From NCBI GenBank assembly GCA_900543455.1, contig UQRR01000050.1, positions 1 through 15,676 on the forward strand: 15,676 nt of DNA, written 5' to 3'. Of the stretch, positions 6,166 through 13,067 are shown piece after piece; within the stretch, counting starts at the first letter, position 1; the number at the start of each line of letters is the position of its first letter. The translations under genes were made by a program, and so were the position numbers. The notes under the pieces were generated by a model. The model was not told the origin of the DNA. It saw only the letters and a program-made list of their open reading frames with translations, and did not search any database. The stretch comes from an uncultured Dialister sp. GTDB lineage: Bacteria; Bacillota; Negativicutes; Veillonellales; Dialisteraceae.

Positions 6166-6330
6166 TAGGGAAACACTGATTAAATCGTTGTCAGATTTCA
6201 TTCTTGGATTCTTATACAGAGCGAGGAATCATCTGACGCGAATAGCAAGCTATTTAAGGAAGATGATGACGAAGCTATGTATAAAAATCCATGTGAAATC
6301 CGACTCTGCGATTTAATCAGCGTTTCCCTA
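6166..6330 (+). mobile_element. Fold-back element M copy 1 (MITE-like)
   Basis: A 165-bp element bounded by TA at each end. Its outer inverted repeats are GGGAAACACTGATTAAATCG and CGATTTAATCAGCGTTTCCC. The arms stay complementary almost to the exact centre, AATAGC-AA-GCTATT at 6241-6254, so the whole unit can fold as one long hairpin. It has no coding capacity. The TA ends resemble target duplications of IS630/Tc1-mariner elements; that link is an inference. Confidence 0.85.
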
Positions 6331-6362
6331 ACTAAGTCCAGAAATTAACAAATCGCTATACG

Positions 6363-6453
6363 AATCCCTAGTCCCTAATCCCTAATCCCTAGTCACTAGT
6401 CACCAGTCACCAGTCACTAGTCACTAGTCACTAGTCACTAGCTACCAGTTCCC
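6363..6453 (+). repeat. Heptamer array overlapping the metallopeptidase 3' end, with G-quadruplex motif
   Basis: Thirteen 7-mers in one phase: AATCCCT/AGTCCCT four times, AGTCACT/AGTCACC seven times, AGCTACC, AGTTCCC. On the minus strand the array encodes the last residues (LVASD) and the TAG stop of the metallopeptidase. Four CCC runs at 6366-6389 with 4-nt loops give a canonical G-quadruplex on the minus strand, just downstream of that stop. Confidence 0.95.
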
Positions 6454-7138
6454 GCGGCAGGCTGGAAAGCAGTCTGTCCCTTTCTTTATAGTCCGGCAGA
6501 TAGGTCTCCATCCGTGCATAGAAATCAGCACCGTGACCGGCTGCGAAGAGGTGGCAGAGCTCGTGGACAACGACAGCCTCGATGCATTCCTTCGGCTTTG
6601 TGACGAGGTCGAGGGCGAAGGAGAAGCGCCCCGTCACTCTCCGGCAGGAGCCCCAGCGGCTTTTCATGACGCGGATGGTGACGCCGGTGATCCGGCTCTC
6701 CGGGATCGCCATGCGCTTCGTCCATGTCTTGAGCTCCTGCACGATTTCCAAAAGCAGGATACGCTTCATGCCTTCCTTGAATATAGCCTCGCGATCACTC
6801 TGCTTCGTCCGGAGGACCAGCTGCAGTTCTCCACCCGGTGAGAGGCCAGCCTCGTCATGCGGGCCGAGTAAGACCTGCAAGGGATACGCCTTTCCGAAGA
6901 CATGGTGGATCTCTCCTGTGACATATTGAAATTTGATTTTCTCCGGCACCAGTGCCATGTACTTCGTAAGCCATGCGGTCTTTCCTGCGACGAAGTCACG
7001 AATTTCCCGCTCCGAGACCTTCCGCGGCGCCGTCACCTCGACCGATTTCCCCTCCCGCACGCGAAGGTAGATGCGGCGGATGGGTTTCCGGATCACCCGC
7101 ACCTCATAGCCTGTCGCCGGGTCGATGAATGTTGTCAT
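6431..7138 (-). CDS. YgjP-type (SprT-like) zinc metallopeptidase family protein
   Basis: A cytoplasmic protein of about 235 residues of the YgjP/DUF45 family, M48-like metallopeptidases with a gluzincin fold. The zinc site HELCH is at 192-196, and the nearby GHGADFYARMETYLPDY segment supplies the third ligand. The family-typical KSRWGSC block is near 159-165. Physiological substrates are poorly known. The start is taken as the ATG at 7138, because GAGGTG stands 3-5 nt before it. A GTG 6 nt further upstream is in frame but has no ribosome binding site. A terminator-like hairpin ends 16 nt upstream. The last five codons and the TAG stop are made of heptamer repeat. Inverted copies of element M flank the gene. 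Confidence 0.9.
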   Translation of the reverse strand: MTTFIDPATGYEVRVIRKPIRRIYLRVREGKSVEVTAPRKVSEREIRDFVAGKTAWLTKYMALVPEKIKFQYVTGEIHHVFGKAYPLQVLLGPHDEAGLSPGGELQLVLRTKQSDREAIFKEGMKRILLLEIVQELKTWTKRMAIPESRITGVTIRVMKSRWGSCRRVTGRFSFALDLVTKPKECIEAVVVHELCHLFAAGHGADFYARMETYLPDYKERDRLLSSLPRELVASD

Positions 7139-7153
7139 GATCACCTCGCATAG

Positions 7154-7183
7154 AAAAAGCCAGGAGAAAGTCCCTGGCTTTTT
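7154..7183 (-). terminator. Terminator-like hairpin in the metallopeptidase leader
   Basis: AAAAAGCCAGG (7154-7164) pairs perfectly with CCTGGCTTTTT (7173-7183), an 11-bp stem with an 8-nt loop and an A/T run on each side. On the minus strand it ends in TTTTT only 16 nt before the metallopeptidase ATG, with no room for a promoter in between. It either ends ftsY read-through or acts as an attenuator in the leader. Confidence 0.8.
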
Positions 7184-7189
7184 AAGAGT

Positions 7190-7354
7190 TAAGGAAACGC
7201 TGATTAAATCGCAGAATCAGATTTCACAAGAATTTTTATACATAACTTCGTCATAGCCTTCCTTAAATAGCTCGCTATTCGCGTCAGGTTATTCCTCGCT
7301 ATGTATAAAAATTCAAGAGTAAAATCAGACAACGATTTAATCAGTGTTTCCTTA
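7190..7354 (-). mobile_element. Fold-back element M copy 2 (MITE-like)
   Basis: A 165-bp unit of the same length as copy 1, in inverted orientation. It has TA at both ends, outer repeats AGGAAACGCTGATTAAATCG and its near-complement, and the central palindrome AATAGC-TC-GCTATT (7266-7279). Its reverse complement aligns with copy 1 along the whole length with scattered substitutions. Confidence 0.85.
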
Positions 7355-7360
7355 GGAGTG

Positions 7361-7475
7361 AAGGTGCGACGCATAAAATAAAGAAAGCGTCGCAAATATG
7401 CATAAAACATCACGATTTCCATTACCCTGAATTCTACTCGCGGCGCTTCAATTATATTTTGCGCCGCTCCACCAC
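7361..7475. repeat. Hairpin A copies 6 and 7
   Basis: Copy 6 has GCGACGC (7366-7372) and GCGTCGC (7387-7393). One base pair has changed from G-C to A-T, with both arms altered together. Copy 7 has the usual GCGGCGC (7440-7446) and GCGCCGC (7461-7467). The 46 nt between them show no recognisable element. Confidence 0.85.
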
Positions 7476-7503
7476 TCCTCACTCCTCATTCCTAACTCCT
7501 CAC
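7476..7503 (-). repeat. Heptamer array at the ftsY stop codon
   Basis: Four phased 7-mers on the + strand, TCCTCAC, TCCTCAT, TCCTAAC, TCCTCAC, which read as GTGAGGA-type units in the ftsY sense. The array shares its last base with the TAG stop of ftsY. Confidence 0.9.
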
Positions 7504-8447
7504 TAAACCTTCGTGCTTTCTCCCAGAATGTGATCCTCTGTCTCGAAGAGAGCCTTGGCAAAATCATCCGGATGAAAACGATCAAGATCGTCCTCGCGTT
7601 CGCCGAGACCAATCCACTTGATCGGCACATGCAGCTCTTCATGGACAGAGAGGACCACGCCGCCTTTGGCCGTGCCATCGAGCTTGGTTAGGACGACCCC
7701 TGTCAGCGGCACGATTTCTCCGAAATTCTTCGCTTGGCTGATGGCATTCTGCCCCGTGGTCGCGTCAAGGACGAGGAGTGTCTGGTGCGGCGCATCCGGG
7801 ATGACTTTCTTGATGACGCGGGAAATCTTCGCGAGCTCTTCCATCAGATTCACCTTCGTCTGTAAACGGCCGGCGGTATCGATGAGGACGACATCGACGC
7901 CGCGCGCCTTCGCCGCCGAGACAGCATCGAAGGCTACCGCCGCCGGATCCGCGCCTTCCGCATGCTTCACGATGTCGGCACCGGTGCGCTCCGCCCAGAT
8001 GGTGAGCTGCTCGGAAGCCGCCGCGCGGAAGGTATCTGCCGCTGCGAGAAGGACCTTCTTGCCCTCCTTGTGGAGCTTGCCGGAGAGCTTGCCGATGGTC
8101 GTAGTCTTGCCCACGCCATTCACGCCGACGACGAGGATGACTTCCGGATGGTGCGTATTCTCCTGATCAATGGTGTCATCCTTCAAAAGCTCTTTCACGG
8201 TCTTTTCCATGAAAGGCATGACTTCATTCGTATTGTGGATCGTACCCTCAGTGACACCGCGGCGGATCTGGCGCATCAGGTAGTCCGTGGTACGCACGCC
8301 GATGTCTCCGGAGAGCAGGACCATTTCCAGATCTTCCAGAAAATCGTCGTCGATCTCTGCATAGCCGATGACGACGCTCTCGATATTGCGGATGAGGCTT
8401 TCTTTCGTGCGGGTGAGTCCCCGTTTGATCTTGTCAAAAAATCCCAT
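7503..8447 (-). CDS. ftsY: Signal recognition particle receptor FtsY
   Basis: The SRP receptor GTPase, which binds Ffh and delivers ribosomes making membrane proteins to the Sec translocon. It has 314 residues, the short Gram-positive type without the long acidic A domain of E. coli FtsY. The N-terminal helical bundle spans about 1-95. The GTPase motifs are G1 GVNGVGKT (108-115), G2 DTFRAAA (138-144), G3 DTAGR (190-194), G4 TKLDG (254-258) and G5 GLGE (280-283). The start MGFFDKIKRG is typical, with AGGAGG 8 nt before the ATG. It lies downstream of smc on the same strand, the usual Firmicute order, but about 400 bp of repeats intervene and it has its own promoter. The TAG stop touches a heptamer array. 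Confidence 0.98.
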   Translation of the reverse strand: MGFFDKIKRGLTRTKESLIRNIESVVIGYAEIDDDFLEDLEMVLLSGDIGVRTTDYLMRQIRRGVTEGTIHNTNEVMPFMEKTVKELLKDDTIDQENTHHPEVILVVGVNGVGKTTTIGKLSGKLHKEGKKVLLAAADTFRAAASEQLTIWAERTGADIVKHAEGADPAAVAFDAVSAAKARGVDVVLIDTAGRLQTKVNLMEELAKISRVIKKVIPDAPHQTLLVLDATTGQNAISQAKNFGEIVPLTGVVLTKLDGTAKGGVVLSVHEELHVPIKWIGLGEREDDLDRFHPDDFAKALFETEDHILGESTKV

Positions 8448-8478
8448 GTCTCTTTCCTCCTAAAGAATGTATATGTTT

Positions 8479-8507
8479 ATTGTATATAAATAGGCGTGAA
8501 GTGTCTA
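8479..8507 (-). promoter_or_regulatory. Sigma-70 type promoter for ftsY
   Basis: On the minus strand, TAGACA (8507-8502) and TACAAT (8484-8479) are separated by 17 bp, each one base from consensus. The start codon is about 32 nt downstream of the -10 box. It shows that ftsY does not depend on read-through from smc. Confidence 0.7.
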
Positions 8508-8527
8508 CAGGAAAAGGTGTAAGCTGT

Positions 8528-8553
8528 CGGGTTCAGGGTTCAGGGTTCAGGGT
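8528..8553 (+). repeat. GGGTTCA heptamer array with G-quadruplex motif
   Basis: Four GGG runs (8529-8552) separated each time by TTCA form a canonical G3N4 quadruplex motif on the + strand, that is, the strand opposite to ftsY transcription and just upstream of its promoter. Confidence 0.92.
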
Positions 8554-8555
8554 TG

Positions 8556-8592
8556 TGGTGCGGCGCATAAAATATAGAAGCGCCGCTTTTTT
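8556..8592 (+). repeat. Hairpin A copy 8 followed by a T run
   Basis: GCGGCGC (8560-8566) and GCGCCGC (8580-8586) surround a 13-nt loop, and TTTTTT follows at 8587-8592. This copy therefore looks like an intrinsic terminator for + strand transcripts, although no + strand gene precedes it. Confidence 0.8.
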
Positions 8593-8608
8593 ATAAAATT
8601 GTTCCCCA

Positions 8609-8777
8609 CGTATCGTCATCCCGAGCGAAGCCCTCGATCTTTTTTGCACACCGGTAAATAGTAAGTGCGAGATAGCAGAATGACGTAGTACCAAAACTTC
8701 GTTTATGAAATAGCGCATACATGCTGATTTACCTACTGCAATAAAGATTTCTCGGCTACGCTCGAAATGACGATACG
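8609..8777 (-). repeat. Element E copy 2 (terminal inverted repeats)
   Basis: A 169-bp element. Its ends, 8609-8643 and 8743-8777, are imperfect inverted repeats starting CGTATCGTCAT. Its reverse complement shares GAGCGTAGCCGAG and AATCAGCATGTATGCGC with copy 1 at 4559. No coding sequence is inside. Confidence 0.78.
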
Positions 8778-8788
8778 AGAGTCTCCCA

Positions 8789-8865
8789 GTCTCCTAGTCA
8801 CCAGTCACTAGTCACTTGAGACTCCTAATCCCTAGCCACTAATCCCTAGCTACTATTCACTCCAC
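8789..8865 (-). repeat. Heptamer array running into the smc stop codon
   Basis: Eleven units keep 7-nt phase although their sequence drifts: AGTCTCC, TAGTCAC, CAGTCAC, TAGTCAC, TTGAGAC, TCCTAAT, CCCTAGC, CACTAAT, CCCTAGC, TACTATT, CACTCCA. The TGA stop of smc (8857-8859) and its last two codons lie inside. Confidence 0.88.
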
Positions 8866-11800
8866 ATAATCTTTCATCTTCACGGTGATGAGGCTCGAGA
8901 CGCCCTTCTCTGCCATCGTGACGCCCTGCAGGGTGTCGGCAAATTCCATCGTCTTCTTTCTGTGCGAGATGACGATGAACTGCGTCCTCTTTTTATACTC
9001 GCCGATCATGCGACTGTAGCGTTCGACATTCGCATCGTCCAAGGCCGCATCGATTTCATCGACGAAGCAGAAGGGCGCGGGGCGGTACGCCATGAAGGAG
9101 ATCAGAAGAGCGATGACCGTCAGGGCTCTTTCGCCGCCGGACATAAGCGAAAGCGGCTGGCGCTTCTTGCCGGGGAGCTGCAGGTACATCTCGACACCGC
9201 CTTCCAAAGGATGCGCTTCATCGGTGAGCTCGAGACGCGCCTTGCCGCCGCGGAACATGAGCTGCATGATGCGGCCAAATTCTTCATTGATTTTCTGGAA
9301 GGCTTTGGCGAACTGGCGCTCCATCGTCTGGTCGATATCGCTGATGATGGTCTCAAGCCCTTTCCTCGCTTCCGCGAGATCCGCCACCTGATTTTCATAG
9401 AATGTCCTTCGCGCGAGCTGACGGGCGTACTCCTCCTCGCCCTCCGGATTCACACTGCCCAGCTCAGCCATGCGGCGGGCAAGGTCCTTTCCCTGCCGCT
9501 CCATATCCTCCATAGAGCCGGAAAGGCGGAGCGCTTCCGCCTGTTGACGGGTCATGTGCCACGCCTCGAACTGGCGCAGCACGTCCTCCTCCTCGGCTTT
9601 GAACTGCGCGATCCTCACGGCAAGCTCTGCTCTGTCTCGCTCGATCTTCGCTGAAGCGGCCTGCGCTTTCTTCCACGCCTCATCTGCCTCGCGCTGACGG
9701 ATGGCAAATCCATCTGCATCGTCAGACAGGCTTTCCTGGTGGGTGCGGGTCTTCTGCCAGTGCGCCTCTGCGTCTCTGAAAGCAGCCTTCAAAGAAATAA
9801 GCTCTTTCTCAAGTGTCTGCCGTTCTGCTTCATTGTCACGCTCAGCTTTTTCAAGAGCGACTCTGTCTGCCGCCAGCTCTTTTTTAGCGCGGCTACGTTC
9901 CTCGAGCATGCGTTTCCCGAAGCTCACGCTCTCTTCCGCCTTGGTCAGAGCGACGTGGGATGTGAGAAGGGCTTCCTGCTTCTCCTCCAAGGCCTTCTTC
10001 AGGCGCTCACGCTCTTCATTGCCTGCCGCTTCCGGAAGATCAGGGAAGGCAGACAGTGCCTCCTCCAAGCCTTCCGCCTGCGACCTTGTCTCCGAGAGCC
10101 GGCCCCGCTCCTCTCCGAGCTGCTTCTTGGCCAGAGAAAGGCGGCTCCGTCTTTCGGTCATCGATCGCTCCGCCCCTTCACGGCGCGCCGAGAGGGTGGC
10201 TAGCTCGACCTTGAGCGCCTGCCATTCTTCCCGTTCACGGCTGACCTCTTCTGCGAGCGCATCACAGGCGGCCTCCTGCTCCTTTCTCCGTGTACGGCAG
10301 AGTGCGAGAGCCTTCTCGCCCTCTGTTTCACGCGCATAGAGATCTGCGATCTCTTTTCTGCGGCCGAAATACGTATTCTCCTTTTTCTTCATCGAGCCGC
10401 CCGTCATGGAGCCGCCTGCATTGACAAGCTGCCCGTCCCGCGTCACGATGCGCAGACGGTAGCCATACTTTTTGGCGACCCGCCGCGCCGCGTCCAGGTC
10501 TTCTGCGATGAGAGTGCGCCCAAGAAGAGTATCGAGGAGATCCTGATACATCGGCTGGCAGGAGAAAAGGCGAGAGGCGATACCGCAGATCCCAGGCTCC
10601 TTCGACGCCATCACTTCCGTCCCATTGTTGTAGCGCGGATGCATGGACTCCAAGGGATAGAAGGTCGTGCGGCCCAAATGCTTCTCCGAAAGCCAGCGGA
10701 TGATCTCTCCCGCTGCCTTCGTCGTATCCGTCACGATATAGGAAATCTGTCCGCCGAGCGCTGCTTCCGCGGCCTCCGTATATTCGTCCGGCACACGGAT
10801 GAGCTCTCCGAGCGCCCCATGGATGGCCTCACCGAAACGGTCTGCCTGCTCCATGATGGTCTTCGTCACACGGGAAAAGCTCGCGTATTCCTTTTCCGCC
10901 CGTTCCAGATACGCCTTCTGCGAACGGATCGACGAAAGCAGCGACTCCTGCTTCCGTTCTTCACCGCCCAGACGAAAACGCAGCTCCTCTGCCTCTCGCA
11001 GTGCTTCGCTGTGCTGCTTGCCCTTCTCCGAAAGAGCGGTGAGGCGCTCCGTCTTCTCCTTCTCTTCACGAAGAAGCTCGGACAGCTCGCGCGAGGCTAT
11101 TTCTTCCTCCTCGGCGAGGGATGCCTCCTCCTTCTCATGATGATCGATCTCCGCCAGTAAACGCTCGATGTCTTCTCTTGCATGTACAAGCTGCTGGCTC
11201 ACCTTCTCCTTTTCCTTCTCCTTTTCCTGCGAAAGAGCCAGCGCTCTCACATAGGCGGTCTCTGCCTCTGCCAGCGCTCTTGAGAGAGACTCCTTCTCCG
11301 CTGCTTTCGCGGAAACAGCTTCCTTTGCCGCCTGCAGGGACGCCTCCGCACACGAGAGCTCCTCCTTCGCACCAGCGATCTCTTCTGCGATCTCCTTCTC
11401 TGCTTCTGTCTGATCCTCTGCGGATACGGTGAGCTCCTCCCATTTCTCCTTCGCATGGGAGAGCGCCTCTTCCTTCACGCGGTAATCGCCGCGCAGCCGT
11501 TCCATCTCCCGCTGGGCATCCGCCATCGCGTCCCCCGCTTCACGCAGCTTCTCCTGATGCGCGAGACGGTCCTTTTCCAGCGTTTCCTTCGCCAGGCTCG
11601 CCTGCGAGAGCTTCGTCTGCCATAGAGAGCCTTCATCGAGGAGTTTCAGCGCTTCATTTTCATAGCGTGCCGTCATACGCCCCGAAGAGGTCAGCTTCAG
11701 AAGTCCCATCGTCGCATCGATCGCCCGCTTTTCCTGCGTCAGGCTTTTGTACTGTCTGGCCTTCTCTGCGCCTTCCTTCAAGGGCACGAGCTGCTCATCG

Positions 11801-12393
11801 AGAAGCGCCATCATATCCTTCACGCGCTCCATATTCTCCGCCGTCTTCTCGAGCTTTCGAAGCCCCTCCGTCTTTCGCATGCGGTACAGACTGATCCCTG
11901 CCACGTCTTCAAAGATCACGCGCCGTTCATCCGCATGCGCTGTCAGCACCTGATCCACCCGGTTCTGTCCGATGATCGCCATCGAACCCTTGCCGAGCCC
12001 CGTCGGCGCCAGCAGCTCCTGAATGTCCTTCAGGCGGCAGCTTCGCTTATTCAGGTAGAAATCACTGTCCCCATTTCGAAGGAGCCTTCGCGTGATCGCG
12101 ACCTCTGCCGTATCAAGCGGCAGCTCGCGGCCGCTGTTATCCAATACGAGCGTGACCTCCGCTCCATTCTTTTCCCGCCGCGTCTCTGAGCCGGAAAAAA
12201 TCATATCCTCCGCCTTCTGCCCGCGGATCTGGCGCACATTCTGCTCCCCCAGCACCCAGCGGACCGCATCGGAAATATTGCTCTTCCCGCATCCATTCGG
12301 CCCCACAATGACCGTCATGCCGTCAGAAAAATCGATCGTAGTCTTATCTGCGAAGGACTTGAAGCCCTGCAGTATCAATCGGAGTAGTTTCAT
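8857..12393 (-). CDS. smc: Chromosome segregation protein SMC
   Basis: The structural ATPase of the bacterial condensin complex, which works with ScpA and ScpB to fold and separate the nucleoid. It is full length at 1178 residues. The N-terminal head starts MKLLRLILQGFKSFADKT and has the Walker A motif GPNGCGKS at 31-38. Coiled coils rich in Glu, Lys and Ala run about 170-510 and 680-1020. The hinge lies at about 520-665, ending in the GGSMTGGSM motif. The C-terminal head has the ABC signature LSLMSGGERA (1081-1090) and Walker B CFVDEID (1109-1115). AAGGAG lies 5 nt before the ATG. rnc, often found upstream of smc in Firmicutes, is absent here. The TGA stop sits inside a heptamer array, and no intrinsic terminator is seen. 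Confidence 0.98.
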   Translation of the reverse strand: MKLLRLILQGFKSFADKTTIDFSDGMTVIVGPNGCGKSNISDAVRWVLGEQNVRQIRGQKAEDMIFSGSETRREKNGAEVTLVLDNSGRELPLDTAEVAITRRLLRNGDSDFYLNKRSCRLKDIQELLAPTGLGKGSMAIIGQNRVDQVLTAHADERRVIFEDVAGISLYRMRKTEGLRKLEKTAENMERVKDMMALLDEQLVPLKEGAEKARQYKSLTQEKRAIDATMGLLKLTSSGRMTARYENEALKLLDEGSLWQTKLSQASLAKETLEKDRLAHQEKLREAGDAMADAQREMERLRGDYRVKEEALSHAKEKWEELTVSAEDQTEAEKEIAEEIAGAKEELSCAEASLQAAKEAVSAKAAEKESLSRALAEAETAYVRALALSQEKEKEKEKVSQQLVHAREDIERLLAEIDHHEKEEASLAEEEEIASRELSELLREEKEKTERLTALSEKGKQHSEALREAEELRFRLGGEERKQESLLSSIRSQKAYLERAEKEYASFSRVTKTIMEQADRFGEAIHGALGELIRVPDEYTEAAEAALGGQISYIVTDTTKAAGEIIRWLSEKHLGRTTFYPLESMHPRYNNGTEVMASKEPGICGIASRLFSCQPMYQDLLDTLLGRTLIAEDLDAARRVAKKYGYRLRIVTRDGQLVNAGGSMTGGSMKKKENTYFGRRKEIADLYARETEGEKALALCRTRRKEQEAACDALAEEVSREREEWQALKVELATLSARREGAERSMTERRSRLSLAKKQLGEERGRLSETRSQAEGLEEALSAFPDLPEAAGNEERERLKKALEEKQEALLTSHVALTKAEESVSFGKRMLEERSRAKKELAADRVALEKAERDNEAERQTLEKELISLKAAFRDAEAHWQKTRTHQESLSDDADGFAIRQREADEAWKKAQAASAKIERDRAELAVRIAQFKAEEEDVLRQFEAWHMTRQQAEALRLSGSMEDMERQGKDLARRMAELGSVNPEGEEEYARQLARRTFYENQVADLAEARKGLETIISDIDQTMERQFAKAFQKINEEFGRIMQLMFRGGKARLELTDEAHPLEGGVEMYLQLPGKKRQPLSLMSGGERALTVIALLISFMAYRPAPFCFVDEIDAALDDANVERYSRMIGEYKKRTQFIVISHRKKTMEFADTLQGVTMAEKGVSSLITVKMKDYVE

Positions 12394-12424
12394 AAGTTCT
12401 CCTTCTTTGCATAATATCGTACTT

Positions 12425-12433
12425 ATTATAGCA
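12425..12433 (-). promoter_or_regulatory. Extended -10 promoter of smc
   Basis: TGCTATAAT reads on the minus strand about 32 nt before the smc ATG. It is a perfect -10 box with the TG extension. No good -35 is seen; that position lies in the CCCTGAACC repeat. Confidence 0.6.
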
Positions 12434-12449
12434 TAGAGAAAGGGTTCGG

Positions 12450-12594
12450 GGTTCAGGGTTAGCCTCTCGGGCGTGCCGTCCCATGATTACGTTTGAAAGC
12501 TCTGCTTGAATGAGGAATTAGGAATGATGGTGCGGCGCAAAAATAATGATGCGCTGCGATGTATAAATGGAGCGATGCCTGAAAATGGCATTTA
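12450..12594 (-). repeat. Composite block toward smc: segment G, hairpin A copy 9, heptamers, element C copy 4
   Basis: Read toward smc: a diverged segment G (near 12570-12594), hairpin A with arms 12532-12538 and 12551-12557 (one arm is GCGCTGC, giving a G-U pair), a few TCCTAAT-type 7-mers (12510-12527), then element C (12502-12450) ending GGCTAACCCTGAACC. The order matches the blocks on the + strand genes. Confidence 0.8.
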
Positions 12595-12683
12595 AGTCAC
12601 TAGTCACCAGTCACCAGTCACTTTGCCCTCCTAATCCCTAGCCACTAATCCCTAGCTACCAGTCACAAGTCACTAGTCACTTA
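12595..12683. repeat. Heptamer array between the two divergent blocks (left)
   Basis: Twelve or so units: AGTCACT/AGTCACC four times, a short break, TAATCCC and TAGCCAC alternating, then CAGTCAC, AAGTCAC, TAGTCAC. The stretch 12684-12790 that follows contains no repeat unit and no gene; only a weak dyad GCTCC-ATAATA-GGAGC is visible in it. Confidence 0.88.
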
Positions 12684-12790
12684 AGGAAAATGGTATCCTA
12701 CCCTCTTTCTCTTGCATTTCCTCATGGTACGCTCCATAATAGGAGCAATGCATGTATCATCTATTTCAAAAAGTTTGAAAACAGGGATGA

Positions 12791-12848
12791 GTAGCTAGGG
12801 ACTGGTGACTGGTAACTGGTGACTTGAATACTGCCTTCGGGCATCGCC
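12791..12848 (+). repeat. Heptamer array and segment G (right block)
   Basis: Five phased 7-mers, GTAGCTA, GGGACTG, GTGACTG, GTAACTG, GTGACTT (12791-12825), lead straight into TTGAATACTGCCTTCGGGC and ATCGCC. This is the same junction as at 22-52. Confidence 0.9.
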
Positions 12849-12857
12849 ACCATCTAT

Positions 12858-12964
12858 ACTCTGCGGCGCTTAGATCCTTCGACTCAGTTCTCCTGTTTCA
12901 GATAAGCCATTTTTTAACATACGACATTTTTCTCCGCTCAGGATGACGAAATGCGCCGCACCAT
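12858..12964 (+). repeat. Hairpin A copy 10 with element F in its loop
   Basis: Arms GCGGCGC (12863-12869) and GCGCCGC (12953-12959) are 83 nt apart, exactly as at 4728-4824. The roughly 107-bp composite differs from that copy at only about four positions, much closer than any other repeat pair in the window. Confidence 0.88.
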
Positions 12965-12971
12965 CCCCGTT

Positions 12972-13050
12972 GAACCTCTTGAACCCATAGAACCTGCTGA
13001 ACCTCTTTCGCACGCAACCAAGGGGCACCCCGCCCCACAGGCTAATCCTA
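12972..13050 (+). repeat. Nonamer array (GAACCnnnn) and element C copy 3
   Basis: Four 9-mers, GAACCTCTT, GAACCCATA, GAACCTGCT, GAACCTCTT (12972-13007), are followed by element C with AAGGGGCACCCCGCCCC and AGGCTAATCCT. The second MATE gene starts 18 nt later. Confidence 0.85.
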
Positions 13051-13067
13051 TATTTTAAGGAGTCCCC

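Noticed and set aside
6363..6453. Possible CRISPR array.
   Set aside because: Units are 7 nt with no spacers, and no cas genes are near.
6166..7354. Composite transposon carrying the metallopeptidase.
   Set aside because: No transposase gene is present and the flanking units are too small to encode one; recorded only as flanking MITE-like copies.
8962..12436. Many open frames on the + strand across smc.
   Set aside because: They are shadows of the coiled-coil codons of smc; none shows a start site or recognisable protein.
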